DNA of 35,555 nt from Gammaproteobacteria bacterium (GCA_009937425.1 JAACFO010000029.1:1-35555); one strand, 5' to 3'; numbered from the stretch's first letter, positions 15,816-24,927 are shown. Notes: generated by a model not told the origin, from the sequence alone. Program-made: numbers and translations.

Positions 15816-17333
15816 ATGGTCGAAATTCTGCAGTTACTTGCGTCCGGATTCACGGTTGTGTTCGAGCCGCAAAATCTGATGTTGATTATCGGGGGGTGTG
15901 CGCTCGGTTTGTTCATCGGCGCGATGCCGGGATTGGGATCCGTCAACGGAGTCGCAATTCTTCTTCCTCTCACATTCCTCGTCCCGCCGACAGGCGCGGT
16001 CATTTTTCTAGCCGCGATCTACTACGGGGCGATGTACGGGGGCGCCATCTCGTCGATCATGCTGGGGATCCCCGGGGCATCCACCGCGGTGGCGACGACC
16101 TTCGATGGACGGCCATTGGCCAAGCTCGGGCTTGCCGATAAGGCGTTGACCGCGGCTGCGGTGGCTTCCTTCGTGGGCGGCACAATATCGGTGATTCTGT
16201 TCACCTTCTTCGCGCCACCGCTCGCCCATGTGGCGCTCGTTTTCGGTGCGCCGGAAGAATTCGCCCTGATGATGCTGGCTTTCGCTACCTTCATCGGCTT
16301 GGGTGGTGACGACATCTACAAGACGATTTTTTCCATCTGCATCGGACTGGTATTGAGCGCCGTGGGTCTCGATATCATCAGTGGCGAACCGCGGCTGATA
16401 CTCGGCGGTATCACCGGTTTCATGCATGGCATCAACTTCCTGGTGCTGGCCATCGGCATATACGGTATCGGTGAAATGCTCTGGACCATCGAGGAGAACC
16501 ACAAGGCCGGCGGGCAGAGCATGATGTCCAAGGCCACGGTGACAGTTGAGCGCACCATCAAGAACATCAAGGAACTGCTGGGAAGCTGGAAGACCATGAT
16601 AATGGGTTCGACCCTGGGTTATTTCGTCGGCATTCTTCCGGCCGCCGGCGCAACACCCGGATCGCTCATGGCCTACGGTATCGCCAAGCAGATATCGAAG
16701 GACCCGGACAAATTCGGCAAGGGCGCAATGGAAGGCGTCGTCGCTCCCGAAGCCGCGAACAATGCCGCCAGCACCGGCTCCATGCTGCCCATGTTAACCC
16801 TCGGCATTCCCGGTTCGCCGACGACGGCCATACTGCTCGGCGGTATGGTGATCTGGGGCCTCGAGCCGGGCCCGCGTCTATTCGTCGATCACCAGGAATT
16901 CGTCTGGGGTCTGATCGCCAGCCTTTATGCGGCGAATTTATTTGCGCTGCTTATCAATATCGGCTTCATCCCGATGATCATCTGGGTACTGAAGCTGCCA
17001 TTTACGATTCTCGCGCCAATAATATTCGTGCTGTGCCTGATCGGCGGGTATGCGCCAACCCAGGATATGCACGACGTCTGGCTGATGCTGATATTCGGAA
17101 TATTCGGTTATTTGCTGCGCAAGCTCGATTACCCCCTGGCACCCGCGGTGCTGGCCATCGTGCTGGGGCCGCTGGCGGAGCCAGCCCTTCGGCAGTCCCT
17201 GCTGATCAGCAGCGGATCTCTGGACATCTTTTTCACGCGCACCTACTCGGGACCGATCATGGTGACCGCCATCATCCTGCTCTTTTTACCCGCGTTGAGG
17301 CCGATTATGCGGCGTATCAGAAAGAAGGGATGA
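15816..17333 (+). CDS. tctA: TTT transporter large membrane subunit
   Basis: 505 residues, about 11-12 membrane segments. Both TctA signature loops are present: GAMPGLGSVNGVAILLPLTF near residue 35 and GILPAAGATPGSLMAYGIAKQ near residue 270. GIPGASTAVATTFDG and GIPGSPTTAILLGGM are the matching inverted-repeat loops. It forms the carboxylate channel of the tripartite transporter. A GAGAGAGAC stretch precedes the ATG. Its TGA overlaps the ATG of the following secreted-protein gene (ATGA). Confidence 0.95.
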   Translation: MVEILQLLASGFTVVFEPQNLMLIIGGCALGLFIGAMPGLGSVNGVAILLPLTFLVPPTGAVIFLAAIYYGAMYGGAISSIMLGIPGASTAVATTFDGRPLAKLGLADKALTAAAVASFVGGTISVILFTFFAPPLAHVALVFGAPEEFALMMLAFATFIGLGGDDIYKTIFSICIGLVLSAVGLDIISGEPRLILGGITGFMHGINFLVLAIGIYGIGEMLWTIEENHKAGGQSMMSKATVTVERTIKNIKELLGSWKTMIMGSTLGYFVGILPAAGATPGSLMAYGIAKQISKDPDKFGKGAMEGVVAPEAANNAASTGSMLPMLTLGIPGSPTTAILLGGMVIWGLEPGPRLFVDHQEFVWGLIASLYAANLFALLINIGFIPMIIWVLKLPFTILAPIIFVLCLIGGYAPTQDMHDVWLMLIFGIFGYLLRKLDYPLAPAVLAIVLGPLAEPALRQSLLISSGSLDIFFTRTYSGPIMVTAIILLFLPALRPIMRRIRKKG

Positions 17334-17962
17334 TCCGCGTTCGCAAACTTCTGTTCAGTCGCTCATTGTCGTTTGCCCTGCTGTTAACGAGTTGCTTCGC
17401 TGCCAGCACGGCGGCGGGGGATGGCGGTGCCAAAGCCTGCAATCCTTCATCGAGTGCTGCGCCACCAGCCACCGAAACAGCCTCAGCGGGCGCGTGGGCA
17501 AATCTAACCAATCGCGCCGGATCGATTCGCGCGACTTCAAATCACATGTTGAGTGGCGCAATCGAGACCGCCAGATCCGATAAATCTGCGCAACGTATCA
17601 TTTTCAAATCTATTCCCGAGTTGTCGAAGAAGGACACAGACGACGATCAAAGCTGCGATCGTCTCGAGCAGGCGACCCGGCAGAAGCCGCTGGAATTCGA
17701 CGACAAACGCTTCCCGACAGTAGACGACCTGACGGACTGGATCATGGATTTCACCCAGGGGAAAGGGGCGGACGGCAAGTCGCTGTACAAACAATGTCCC
17801 GGCAAGTGCAGTCCTCAGTACACTTGGTGGATCTATCCCGAGAAAACCGAATTACTGGTAAAGGCCCGAGTCATTTGTGGCCTACCGCGGGACCGTGATA
17901 GCAACAAGTACCAGCTGTCTATCGAACTCGCGCCGGCGTGCCCGGTCGCGCAATCTCAATAG
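17330..17962 (+). CDS. Secreted protein of unknown function, possible lipoprotein
   Basis: 210 residues. The N-terminus (IRVRKLLFSRS, then a hydrophobic stretch) is a signal peptide, and LTSC at residues 19-22 fits a lipobox with acylated Cys22. The mature part is Ser/Ala-rich at first, then charged, with about seven further Cys including CPGKC, which suggests disulfides in the periplasm. I recognise no family. The ATG at 17330 overlaps the tctA stop as ATGA, so translation is probably coupled. A longer frame begins inside tctA at 17033 but would overlap it by 300 bases and lose the signal peptide. Whether it assists carboxylate uptake is unknown. Confidence 0.72.
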   Translation: MIRVRKLLFSRSLSFALLLTSCFAASTAAGDGGAKACNPSSSAAPPATETASAGAWANLTNRAGSIRATSNHMLSGAIETARSDKSAQRIIFKSIPELSKKDTDDDQSCDRLEQATRQKPLEFDDKRFPTVDDLTDWIMDFTQGKGADGKSLYKQCPGKCSPQYTWWIYPEKTELLVKARVICGLPRDRDSNKYQLSIELAPACPVAQSQ

Positions 17963-18002
17963 GGCATACCGCTACCGGTAAATCCAGGTCAGTATTGACG
18001 TT

Positions 18003-19229
18003 TCAGCTGCCTCTCAAATTTCGAATTTCACTCTGGGTAGCGGCTACCAACAGCACGGCAAACATTACGATGGAAGCGCCGACGGCGACCGCTATCGGGG
18101 CCGTATAGGCAGAGGCGACGGAGCCGCCGAACAACGCCCCGAGAGAAATGAGAGAAAAGGTAATGCCGTGAATTCCCATGACCCGGCCGCGCAACGCGTC
18201 CGGCACGCGCATCTGCAGTACCGTCATGGAGGAGATCAGGTACATGGAATTGAACATGCCCATCAAGAATACGAAGCATATGGCGATTGCATACGCGTTC
18301 TGAATGGCGTCGGCGTAATGCGTCACGACGCTGATGCCAAACAGTGCGAGGCTGGCGCAGAGACTACCACCGAGAATGAGCCAACCCAGGCGGCGTGTAT
18401 TCTGTACGAATACGATGAACATCGTCCCTGTAACCGATCCCACGCCAGAGGCGGATAGCAGGAAGCCGAAGCCCCGCTCGCCGACACTGAGAATCTCTGC
18501 GAATACCGGCATCAATTGGATGAAGGAGACGCCGAAAAATGTCACGATCCAAGTTAGTGGAATCAGAACCGCGAACAGCTTCGAGGTGATGATGAATTTC
18601 AGTCCCTCTGCGAACTGATGCAGCGGATTACCCCGTTCTGCAACACGGTGGACCACGTCGAAAGACGCCAGCACCAGGAACATTGTGAAGAATCCCGCGG
18701 CTGCGGCCAGGAATATCACCGCAGTGCTCGATACCGCGATGACGATGCCTCCGATCGCAGGAACGACCATGCGCGTTCCCTGCCAGAGAACCGAGTTGAG
18801 CGCCACCGCGCTCGTCATGTGCTTGCGGTCGATGAGGTTTGGAAAAAACGCCTGACGCGCCGGCCAGTCGAATCCCGATGTCAGACCGATCAAAGCCGCG
18901 ATGACGATTACGTGCCAGACCTCCACCACGCCGGTAGCATCGAGAGCGGCAAGAAGCAGCAGAAGTGAACAGATGACCAGGGATGTGGTCATTATTACCT
19001 TGCGCTTATCCAGCCTGTCTGCCAGAACACCGCCGAACAAGGTCACTAGAATCTGAGGTATTGCCCCGGCCGCACCGAGCAGTCCCAGTTTCAGCGGTGA
19101 TCCGCTCAGCTCGAAAACCAACCAGCCCTTTCCGAGCACGAGTAGCTGGGTGGCACCGATGGATGCCAGAGACCCCAACCAGTATCGACGGTAGAGGGGC
19201 GAGTGAAGTGCCCCCAGCTGGACCTGCAT
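18003..19229 (-). CDS. MFS transporter, EntS-like (MFS_3) exporter
   Basis: 408 residues with 10-12 hydrophobic segments. The cytoplasmic loop after helix 2 reads GGVLADRLDKRKVI, the MFS motif A. RALIGLTSGFDWPARQAF-like and SAVALNSVLWQGTRMVVPAIGG segments resemble the EntS/MFS_3 group that exports siderophores or drugs. A second half repeat has DALRGRVMGI. It starts 6 bases after the ThDP enzyme gene on the same strand, so the two form an operon and the exporter may handle its product or a related compound. Substrate unknown. Confidence 0.88.
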   Translation of the reverse strand: MQVQLGALHSPLYRRYWLGSLASIGATQLLVLGKGWLVFELSGSPLKLGLLGAAGAIPQILVTLFGGVLADRLDKRKVIMTTSLVICSLLLLLAALDATGVVEVWHVIVIAALIGLTSGFDWPARQAFFPNLIDRKHMTSAVALNSVLWQGTRMVVPAIGGIVIAVSSTAVIFLAAAAGFFTMFLVLASFDVVHRVAERGNPLHQFAEGLKFIITSKLFAVLIPLTWIVTFFGVSFIQLMPVFAEILSVGERGFGFLLSASGVGSVTGTMFIVFVQNTRRLGWLILGGSLCASLALFGISVVTHYADAIQNAYAIAICFVFLMGMFNSMYLISSMTVLQMRVPDALRGRVMGIHGITFSLISLGALFGGSVASAYTAPIAVAVGASIVMFAVLLVAATQSEIRNLRGS

Positions 19230-19235
19230 ATGTCT

Positions 19236-20849
19236 TTATCGAACAACCTGAAACGGCGGCATCATGATGGGTACTTCCACTTCCAACAGAACTGGTGCCT
19301 CTGTGGCCAACGCCTCTCTCAATGATGCGCCGAGTTCGTCTGGACGAGTACGAATACCGACAACTCCGTAGGCTTCGGCGAGCTTCATGAAATCCGGATT
19401 ATGCAGATCGGTACCGATGAAGTGCTCGTCGAATCGATGGATCTGATCCCAGCGCGACGCGCCATAAGCATTGTTATTGAAAACCATCGCGACCACATTG
19501 ATTCCGTACCGGGCAGCCGTCGAAAGTTCCTGCGGGCTGTAGAGGAAACCACCGTCACCACAAAGAGCGACCACCTGTCTGCCGGGATTCGCGACCTTGG
19601 CGCCAAGGGCCGTTGGAAAGGCGTAACCGAGTGTTCCGAAATACGACGAGGTGACGAAGGAGCGTGGCTGATTCACCGGCATCATGATGATGCTCCAATA
19701 GCCGAGATTGGTGACGCCGCTTATGACGATGGCATCATCGTCCAGCTCGGCGCGCAGCACATCGATGATCGCCGACTGGTCAGGCACGATTTCGCGAATA
19801 CTGCTTCTGAATGCGGCCCTCAATTCAGCCACTTCCTGAGCCCGGGACGCTCTGCCGGTGACGGAGTCGAGCTCGTGCAGCAAACGCTGCAATGCTTCAC
19901 GGGCATCCGCGACGATTCCGATCTCTGTTGTAAAGTTCTTGCCTATCTCCTGTTTGTCGATGTCGATATGAATGATCTTCGGCATCTCGTTCGTATCGAC
20001 GTCCCTGAAAAATAACCGTGTTCCAACACACAATAGAACATCGGTTTTCTGCAGCAGCGCCTCGACGGGAGTGATGATGTAGTTGACGCCCAAATGCAGA
20101 GGATGCTCGTCGGGGATGATCCCCTTGCTCTGCTGGTTGGTCACGACCGGTGACTGGAGCAACTCGGCCAGCGCAACCAGTTCCCGGGATGCGCCGGCGG
20201 TTACCGTGCCACCGCCCGCGATAATTGCCGGTCGCTCGGCTTTTGCCAGGAGCTGCGCGGCTTTTTCGATTTGCGATGGGTCTATCGCCGGGCTGCTATG
20301 GACCTCGGCGGCGATGATGCTGGTGCTGGCGCTCTCAGCCAGGGTGTCAGGCGGTATCTCGAGCTCCACGGGCCTTGGCCGGCCCGTGTTCAATTGCCGG
20401 AAGGCTTCATGGATTGCTTCCGGGATCTCCTCTACCCGTGTGACGCGATGATTCCATTTGGTAATCGGTTTGAAGACGTCCAGCTGTTCTTCGATCTCGT
20501 GTAACTCCCCACGGCGCCGCCCCAGCGAAGCGCTGGCAATCTGGCCCGAGATGAGCAGCACTGGTGACGACGACGCGTACGCCGTGCCCAGACCCGCCGC
20601 GGCATTCAGCGCTCCCGGTCCGGGAACAACCATGGCGACGCCCACCTTGCCGCTCGTCTTGGCGTAGCCATCCGCCATGTAAGTGGTGGCCTGCTCGTGG
20701 CGCGTGTGAACCAAACGCATGGCGTTGCGATGCTCGTAGAAAGCGTCGAAGGCGTTCATGATTTGCACCCCCGGCAATGCGAACACCGTATCCACGCCCT
20801 CTGAGCGCAGCTGCCGGGTCAGGGCTTCGGCCCCGGTCATTTTTGGCAT
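19236..20849 (-). CDS. ThDP-dependent enzyme, acetolactate synthase-like
   Basis: 537 residues with the three-domain layout of the acetolactate synthase/benzoylformate decarboxylase family. Glu52 in HTRHEQATTYMADGYA is the ThDP-activating glutamate. The middle domain contains PAIIAGGG. The C-terminal ThDP/metal motif runs from GDGGFLYSPQELSTA to FNNNAYG. It makes or breaks C-C bonds next to a carbonyl. It is not obviously IlvB, being shorter and without a linked small subunit, so a 2-hydroxyacyl lyase or oxo-acid decarboxylase is equally possible. A GGGAG ribosome site supports the ATG at 20849. It is followed by the MFS gene. Confidence 0.87.
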   Translation of the reverse strand: MPKMTGAEALTRQLRSEGVDTVFALPGVQIMNAFDAFYEHRNAMRLVHTRHEQATTYMADGYAKTSGKVGVAMVVPGPGALNAAAGLGTAYASSSPVLLISGQIASASLGRRRGELHEIEEQLDVFKPITKWNHRVTRVEEIPEAIHEAFRQLNTGRPRPVELEIPPDTLAESASTSIIAAEVHSSPAIDPSQIEKAAQLLAKAERPAIIAGGGTVTAGASRELVALAELLQSPVVTNQQSKGIIPDEHPLHLGVNYIITPVEALLQKTDVLLCVGTRLFFRDVDTNEMPKIIHIDIDKQEIGKNFTTEIGIVADAREALQRLLHELDSVTGRASRAQEVAELRAAFRSSIREIVPDQSAIIDVLRAELDDDAIVISGVTNLGYWSIIMMPVNQPRSFVTSSYFGTLGYAFPTALGAKVANPGRQVVALCGDGGFLYSPQELSTAARYGINVVAMVFNNNAYGASRWDQIHRFDEHFIGTDLHNPDFMKLAEAYGVVGIRTRPDELGASLREALATEAPVLLEVEVPIMMPPFQVVR

Positions 20850-20947
20850 TGGTTTCGTGCTCCCGGTTAATGGGAAGATCCTACCATGGGCCCATATCGA
20901 GCCGCGGAGAGCGCTGGGGTACGATTCATGTCAACGCCGGGAGCAAC

Positions 20948-20953
20948 GGGAGG
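20948..20953 (+). promoter_or_regulatory. Ribosome-binding site deciding a TTG start
   Basis: GGGAGG, 8 bases before TTG at 20962. It fixes the start of the cytochrome b561 gene, for which no in-frame ATG exists near the first transmembrane helix. Confidence 0.6.
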
Positions 20954-20961
20954 AAAGCCGG

Positions 20962-21495
20962 TTGACGAATAACGATACAGAGTATGACCCCGTGACCAAG
21001 GGCCTTCATTGGACGGTGGCAGTTCTCATTATCGTGTTGTTGTGTCTTGGCTGGTACATGGTGGAACTCAACTACTACGATCGCTGGTACAACGCTTCCC
21101 TGGAATGGCACAAGGCGCTTGGGATGCTGGCGCTGGTTGTCGGCGCGGTAAAGATTTGCTGGGCCACAGGCAGGCACGTCCCGGCACCGCCTGCGTCCAT
21201 GGCGGCCTGGGAACGGTTGAGCGCCCGTGCCATGCATTGGACGCTGTTCGCCATGATGATTGCTGTGCCGGTCTCCGGTTACATCGTCTCGACCTCGGCC
21301 GGTCAAGGGATCGCGATATTCGGCTGGTTCGAAGTGCCTGCGGTGTTACCGGAGAGTGAAGAACTTCGCGATCTGGCCATCGAACTTCACTACTACCTTG
21401 CCTACATCACGGTGGCCGTGGTGCTGTTGCACACGGCGGCGGCGCTAAAGCACCGGTTCGTGGATGGGGATGGAACGCCGGGGCGAATGCTCTAA
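20962..21495 (+). CDS. Cytochrome b561 (CybB family)
   Basis: 177 residues with four membrane helices, the usual size of bacterial di-haem b561. Candidate haem-ligand His residues are His16 (GLHW), His50 (EWHK), His92 (MHW) and His157 (LLHTAAALKHRF), plus His143. YDPVTKGLHWTVA is the family's standard opening. It passes electrons between quinones and redox partners such as superoxide in the inner membrane. The frame is open 68 codons further upstream, overlapping the divergent ThDP gene. TTG at 20962 is preferred because of the GGGAGG site and the position relative to helix 1. The YceI gene converges downstream, a common functional pairing. Confidence 0.87.
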   Translation: MTNNDTEYDPVTKGLHWTVAVLIIVLLCLGWYMVELNYYDRWYNASLEWHKALGMLALVVGAVKICWATGRHVPAPPASMAAWERLSARAMHWTLFAMMIAVPVSGYIVSTSAGQGIAIFGWFEVPAVLPESEELRDLAIELHYYLAYITVAVVLLHTAAALKHRFVDGDGTPGRML

Positions 21496-21546
21496 ATCGT
21501 AAGGAAAACACCCGGGGACGGCCGAGTGCCGTTCCCGGACGGGGCG

Positions 21547-22113
21547 CTACCTGCGTACGCCCTCGATGCCGAGTTCGAATTCCATGGATTCGCTTCTGGG
21601 ACCCAGATCGTAAGGCATACCGAAATCGCCGCGGTTGAGCGAGGTCTTACCCAGAAACCCGGCTCGGTATCCACCCCAGGGATCCGGGCCTTCGCCGATT
21701 TTCTCGACATGGATCACTACGGCCCTGGTCACACCGTGCAGGGTGAGTTCACCTTCGAGGGTGCCGCCGGTTCCCCCGGGTGTGAACTTCCTGCTCCGGA
21801 AAGTGGCGGTGGGAAATTTCTTTACGTCCAGAAAATCGTCGCTTCGCAGATGCTTGTCCCGCTCGGCGTGATTGGTGTCAACGCTTGCCGTCTGGATGGT
21901 AAGGTCGATGCTGGCATCTCCGGGATTGGCCGAGTCGTAGCTGAAGTCCCCTTTTATGTCGTTAAAACCGCCCCACATCCAACTGTAGCCGAGATGCTGA
22001 ATCTTGAATCGGACGAAAGAATGGCTCGGGTCGATTGTGAAATCGGCCGCGTGGACGACGCCTCCTGATAGCAAGAATGCGGCTACCAGCCCACATGCGG
22101 TGCTCCGTTGCAT
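21547..22113 (-). CDS. YceI family periplasmic protein
   Basis: 188 residues. A signal peptide of about 22 residues ends VVHA-ADF. The mature lipocalin-like fold shows the YceI pattern IDPSHSFVRFKIQHLG, FDIxGDF-like FNDIKGDFSY, SVDTNHAERDKHLRSDDFLD, PTATFRS, and LTLHGVTRAV. YceI proteins bind polyisoprenoids or quinone-like lipids in the periplasm. ATG at 22113 has GGGAG upstream; an ATG at 22146 would add 11 residues before the signal peptide and is less likely. It converges with the cytochrome b561 gene. YceI and b561 are often neighbours, which suggests a shared quinone-related role. Confidence 0.9.
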   Translation of the reverse strand: MQRSTACGLVAAFLLSGGVVHAADFTIDPSHSFVRFKIQHLGYSWMWGGFNDIKGDFSYDSANPGDASIDLTIQTASVDTNHAERDKHLRSDDFLDVKKFPTATFRSRKFTPGGTGGTLEGELTLHGVTRAVVIHVEKIGEGPDPWGGYRAGFLGKTSLNRGDFGMPYDLGPRSESMEFELGIEGVRR

Positions 22114-22315
22114 GGCTTGTCTCCCTGTCAAAGCTGCCGTGGTCACTGAAAATGCCTGATCCGCGTCTCGTTTCCAGGAGCCAGGGCCGAGGTCCAGCGC
22201 GAAGCGAACTATACATCTTTCTCGTGACCGGTCACCTGGAGACTTATTACCGCTCCGGCTTCTATAATCGCCGCTTGAGGCGCGGATCCCGCGTTCACGA
22301 ACAACGGGGTGATCC

Positions 22316-23173
22316 GTGGTGGGATACGATAATCTGGAGATCCGGCCTCTCTGCCGAGCCTTCGGCGCCGAGATAATCGGCGTGGATCTCTCGCGGCCCG
22401 TGGACGATGACCTGTACGCGCGAATTTACGCGGCTTTCCTGGATCGTCAACTGTTGTTGTTCAGGGACCAGGATTTGCCCCCGGCGAGCCAGGTCGCCCT
22501 CGGGCAGCGCTTCGGCGAGGTGCAGGTTCATGTCATGAACCAGTATCACGCGGATGGCTTTCCGGAACTTTATTTTCTCTCGAACCTCGACGATAACGGC
22601 GAACCAAGCGGCAAACATCCGGACAAGGGTACGCTCGCCTGGCACACGGACGGCTCCTGGCGGCGGGTCACCGGTCAAGCCACCTTTTTGTACTCTGTCG
22701 AGGTGCCGAAGGAGGGCGGGGAGACGCATTTTTGCGATATGTATGCGGCCTATGAAGCCCTGAGTGACGTGATGAAGCAGCGACTCGAGGGCATGCGCGC
22801 CGTACACAATCTGGACTTTTCCCGCAGCCGCAGACACGCCGAAGACCCCATGACCGACGCCCAGAAACGCGCGGCCCCGCCGATCGACCACCCTGTTGTT
22901 CGTACCCATCCGGAAACGGGGCGCAAATGCATTTTTCTCGGTGATCACGCCGAGACCATCGCCGGTCTCGACTACGAGGAGGGGAGAGGGTTGGTCGAAG
23001 AGGTCAATACCCTGGCCGTGCGCCCGGAGTTCACCTACTGTCATCAGTGGCGCCCACGAGACCTGGTGATCTGGGACAATCGCTGCCTGATGCACCGCGC
23101 GACTTCTTACGACAGCGCGCGCGAGCGTCGCGTGATGCGACGCTGTACGATATTAGGAGAGATACCTGGGTAG
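22316..23173 (+). CDS. TauD/TfdA-type 2-oxoglutarate/Fe(II) dioxygenase
   Basis: 285 residues. The iron-binding facial triad is His110-x-Asp112 (WHTDGSW) and His260 (LMHRATSYD). The 2-oxoglutarate-binding Arg is 271/272 or 275 (ERRVMRR). Long stretches resemble TfdA (2,4-D dioxygenase): GGETHFCDMYAAYEAL, HPVVRTHPETGRKCIFLG and WDNRCLMHR. It would hydroxylate an unactivated carbon, often causing ether, sulfonate or carboxylate release. The start is GTG, either 22316 or 22319, after a GGGG stretch. It is alone on its strand until the aminotransferase, 158 bases away across a palindrome. Substrate unproven. Confidence 0.88.
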   Translation: MVGYDNLEIRPLCRAFGAEIIGVDLSRPVDDDLYARIYAAFLDRQLLLFRDQDLPPASQVALGQRFGEVQVHVMNQYHADGFPELYFLSNLDDNGEPSGKHPDKGTLAWHTDGSWRRVTGQATFLYSVEVPKEGGETHFCDMYAAYEALSDVMKQRLEGMRAVHNLDFSRSRRHAEDPMTDAQKRAAPPIDHPVVRTHPETGRKCIFLGDHAETIAGLDYEEGRGLVEEVNTLAVRPEFTYCHQWRPRDLVIWDNRCLMHRATSYDSARERRVMRRCTILGEIPG

Positions 23174-23235
23174 ATGACTGGATATGCGCGCATAAGTGGC
23201 TTCGCTTGAGCGCTGATTGTCTACACCCCCTCCCT

Positions 23236-23267
23236 GTCCCTCCCCCTCGAGGCGAGGGGGAGGGGAC
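23236..23267. repeat. REP-like palindrome, C/G-rich
   Basis: GTCCCTCCCCCTCG (23236-23249) is the inverse of CGAGGGGGAGGGGAC (23253-23267) apart from one extra G, with a 3-base loop. It sits in the 158-base gap between the dioxygenase and aminotransferase genes. Such CCCTCCC/GAGGGGG palindromes occur as dispersed intergenic repeats in many proteobacterial genomes. It could also act as a transcription attenuator. There is no T-run after either arm. Confidence 0.6.
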
Positions 23268-23331
23268 CTGGTCTGAAGCAACCGTGTGGTGCACTAATGC
23301 GTCGCAATTTTCCGAACCGGGGACGAATAGA

Positions 23332-24261
23332 ATGCCTCAGAACACAAACGAGCGTATGGCCTGGTTCAACGGTGAGTTGATACCGGAGAGCGAGGTACGA
23401 ATATCATTCCGCGATCGCGGTTGGTTGTTCGGGGACACGGCCTTCGATGTGGCCCGGACCTTTGGCGGCAAACCCTTCAAGCTGCGCGAGCACGTGGAGC
23501 GGCTTTATCGCACATTGGCGTACCTGCAGATCGATCCGGGCATGTCGGCGGACGACATGTTCAATATCAGCGAGCGCGTGGTCGAAGCGAACGCGCCGCT
23601 GCTCGTGCCGGAGAGGGACTATTGGGTCGGGCAACGTATTTCCCGGGGCCTGATGCCGTTGGACGGCGAAGAGATCGAGAGCACCGGACCTACCATCGTC
23701 GTCGATTGCACGCCGCTGCCGCTATCGGCCCGAGCACCGGATTTTCGCGACGGGATCGAAGTCGTCGTGCCTTCCGTGCGCAGGACGCCCCCGGAAGCCA
23801 TGAGCCCGCGGGCCAAGATGTGCAACTACATCAACCTCATTCTCGGCGATCTGGAGGCCAAGTCGCGCAATCCGCGTGCCTGGGCAATTCTGCTGGATAC
23901 TTCCGGAAACCTCGCCGAAGGTCTGGGCAGCAATTTCTTTCTCGTTCGCGACGGCGCTCTGTTCACCCCCAGGGTGGATTACGTTCTGCCTGGCATCAGT
24001 CGTGATGTGGTCGTGGGGCTCGCCGCCGACCTCGATATCGAGTGCCATGAATCCGACATGTCCCTGTTCGACGCCCACAATGCCGACGAAGCGTTTCTGA
24101 CTTCAACCAGCTTGTGTTTATGTCCGGTCCGTTCGATCAATGGAACAGTATTAAAGAATCCCGCCATACCGGGTCCGGTGACCGCACGACTCATGGCAGC
24201 CTACCGGGAGCTGGTGGGGTTCGATTTCGTCGAGCAGTACTTTCGCCATCTTCACGACTGA
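23332..24261 (+). CDS. Fold-type IV PLP aminotransferase (class IV)
   Basis: 309 residues of the branched-chain aminotransferase/aminodeoxychorismate lyase family. It opens with WFNGELIPESEVRIS and FRDRGWLFGDTAFD, the family signature. The Schiff-base lysine is Lys162 (RAKMCNYIN), and the PLP-binding glutamate is Glu196 (LAEGLGSNFF). It transfers an amino group between a donor amino acid and an oxo acid, or cleaves aminodeoxychorismate. Substrate residues do not match a single named enzyme in my reading. ATG at 23332 follows a GGGG site; an ATG at 23356 is a weaker alternative. A frame extends upstream to 23047 but would overlap the dioxygenase. Confidence 0.86.
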   Translation: MPQNTNERMAWFNGELIPESEVRISFRDRGWLFGDTAFDVARTFGGKPFKLREHVERLYRTLAYLQIDPGMSADDMFNISERVVEANAPLLVPERDYWVGQRISRGLMPLDGEEIESTGPTIVVDCTPLPLSARAPDFRDGIEVVVPSVRRTPPEAMSPRAKMCNYINLILGDLEAKSRNPRAWAILLDTSGNLAEGLGSNFFLVRDGALFTPRVDYVLPGISRDVVVGLAADLDIECHESDMSLFDAHNADEAFLTSTSLCLCPVRSINGTVLKNPAIPGPVTARLMAAYRELVGFDFVEQYFRHLHD

Positions 24262-24291
24262 TTCGAGATGGGAGACGGATGCCGGAAGCTT

Positions 24292-24927
24292 TCAGGAGAG
24301 CTTTCCAGCGGCTTGAATCCCTTTGATGAGCATTTGCGTGCCTACGACAGCAAGAATCAAACCCATCATGCGGGTTACGACGTCCATCCCGCTTTTCCCG
24401 AGTATCTGAATCAGTCGTTCGCCTGACACGAAGGCGAGAAAAGTGATTACGCAAAGTACGGAGAATGCTGCGATTGTGATCGTGCTCTGGACATAGCTGC
24501 CTGTCGCCGAGTAGTTCATCGCGGTTGCGATGGTTCCGGGGCCGGCGAGAATCGGTATGGCAAGCGGTGAAATCGCCACGTTTGTATCATCTGTGGGATC
24601 GCCTTGCGTCGGAAGCTTTTCGGGGTGATGGATTTTCGACGGCTGTCCCTGCAACATGTGAAAACCCACGAGAAAAATGAGCACGCCGCCGGTAATACGC
24701 AGCGCCGGTAGGGTAATACCGAACAGATCGAAAATCGTCTTACCTAGAACGCAAAAAAACAGGATGATACCGAATGCTGTTATGACGGATTTGAGTGCGA
24801 TCGCTTTTCGAGACCCGTGGTCTTGATCGCCCGTCAGGCCGACAAACACGGCTGCATTTGCGATGGGGTTCATGACCGCGAAAAAGGCCAGGAAAACCGA
24901 AACCGTATGTCCGATCAAGCTATCCAC
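24292..24927 (-). CDS. MarC family integral membrane protein
   Basis: 211 residues with six predicted membrane helices. MarC-family signatures are FFAVMNPIANAAVFVGLT in the first helix, RITGGVLIFLVGFHML, and PLAIPILAGPGTIATAM at the repeat of the first motif. The role is uncertain: family members have been called transporters, but no substrate is agreed. It is convergent with the aminotransferase gene and divergent from the dienelactone hydrolase gene. Nothing in the sequence is unusual. Confidence 0.92.
   Translation of the reverse strand: MDSLIGHTVSVFLAFFAVMNPIANAAVFVGLTGDQDHGSRKAIALKSVITAFGIILFFCVLGKTIFDLFGITLPALRITGGVLIFLVGFHMLQGQPSKIHHPEKLPTQGDPTDDTNVAISPLAIPILAGPGTIATAMNYSATGSYVQSTITIAAFSVLCVITFLAFVSGERLIQILGKSGMDVVTRMMGLILAVVGTQMLIKGIQAAGKLS

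Noticed and set aside
17033-17330. Longer start for the secreted protein inside tctA
   Set aside because: It would overlap tctA by 300 bases and place the signal peptide internally; the ATGA start gives a proper signal sequence.
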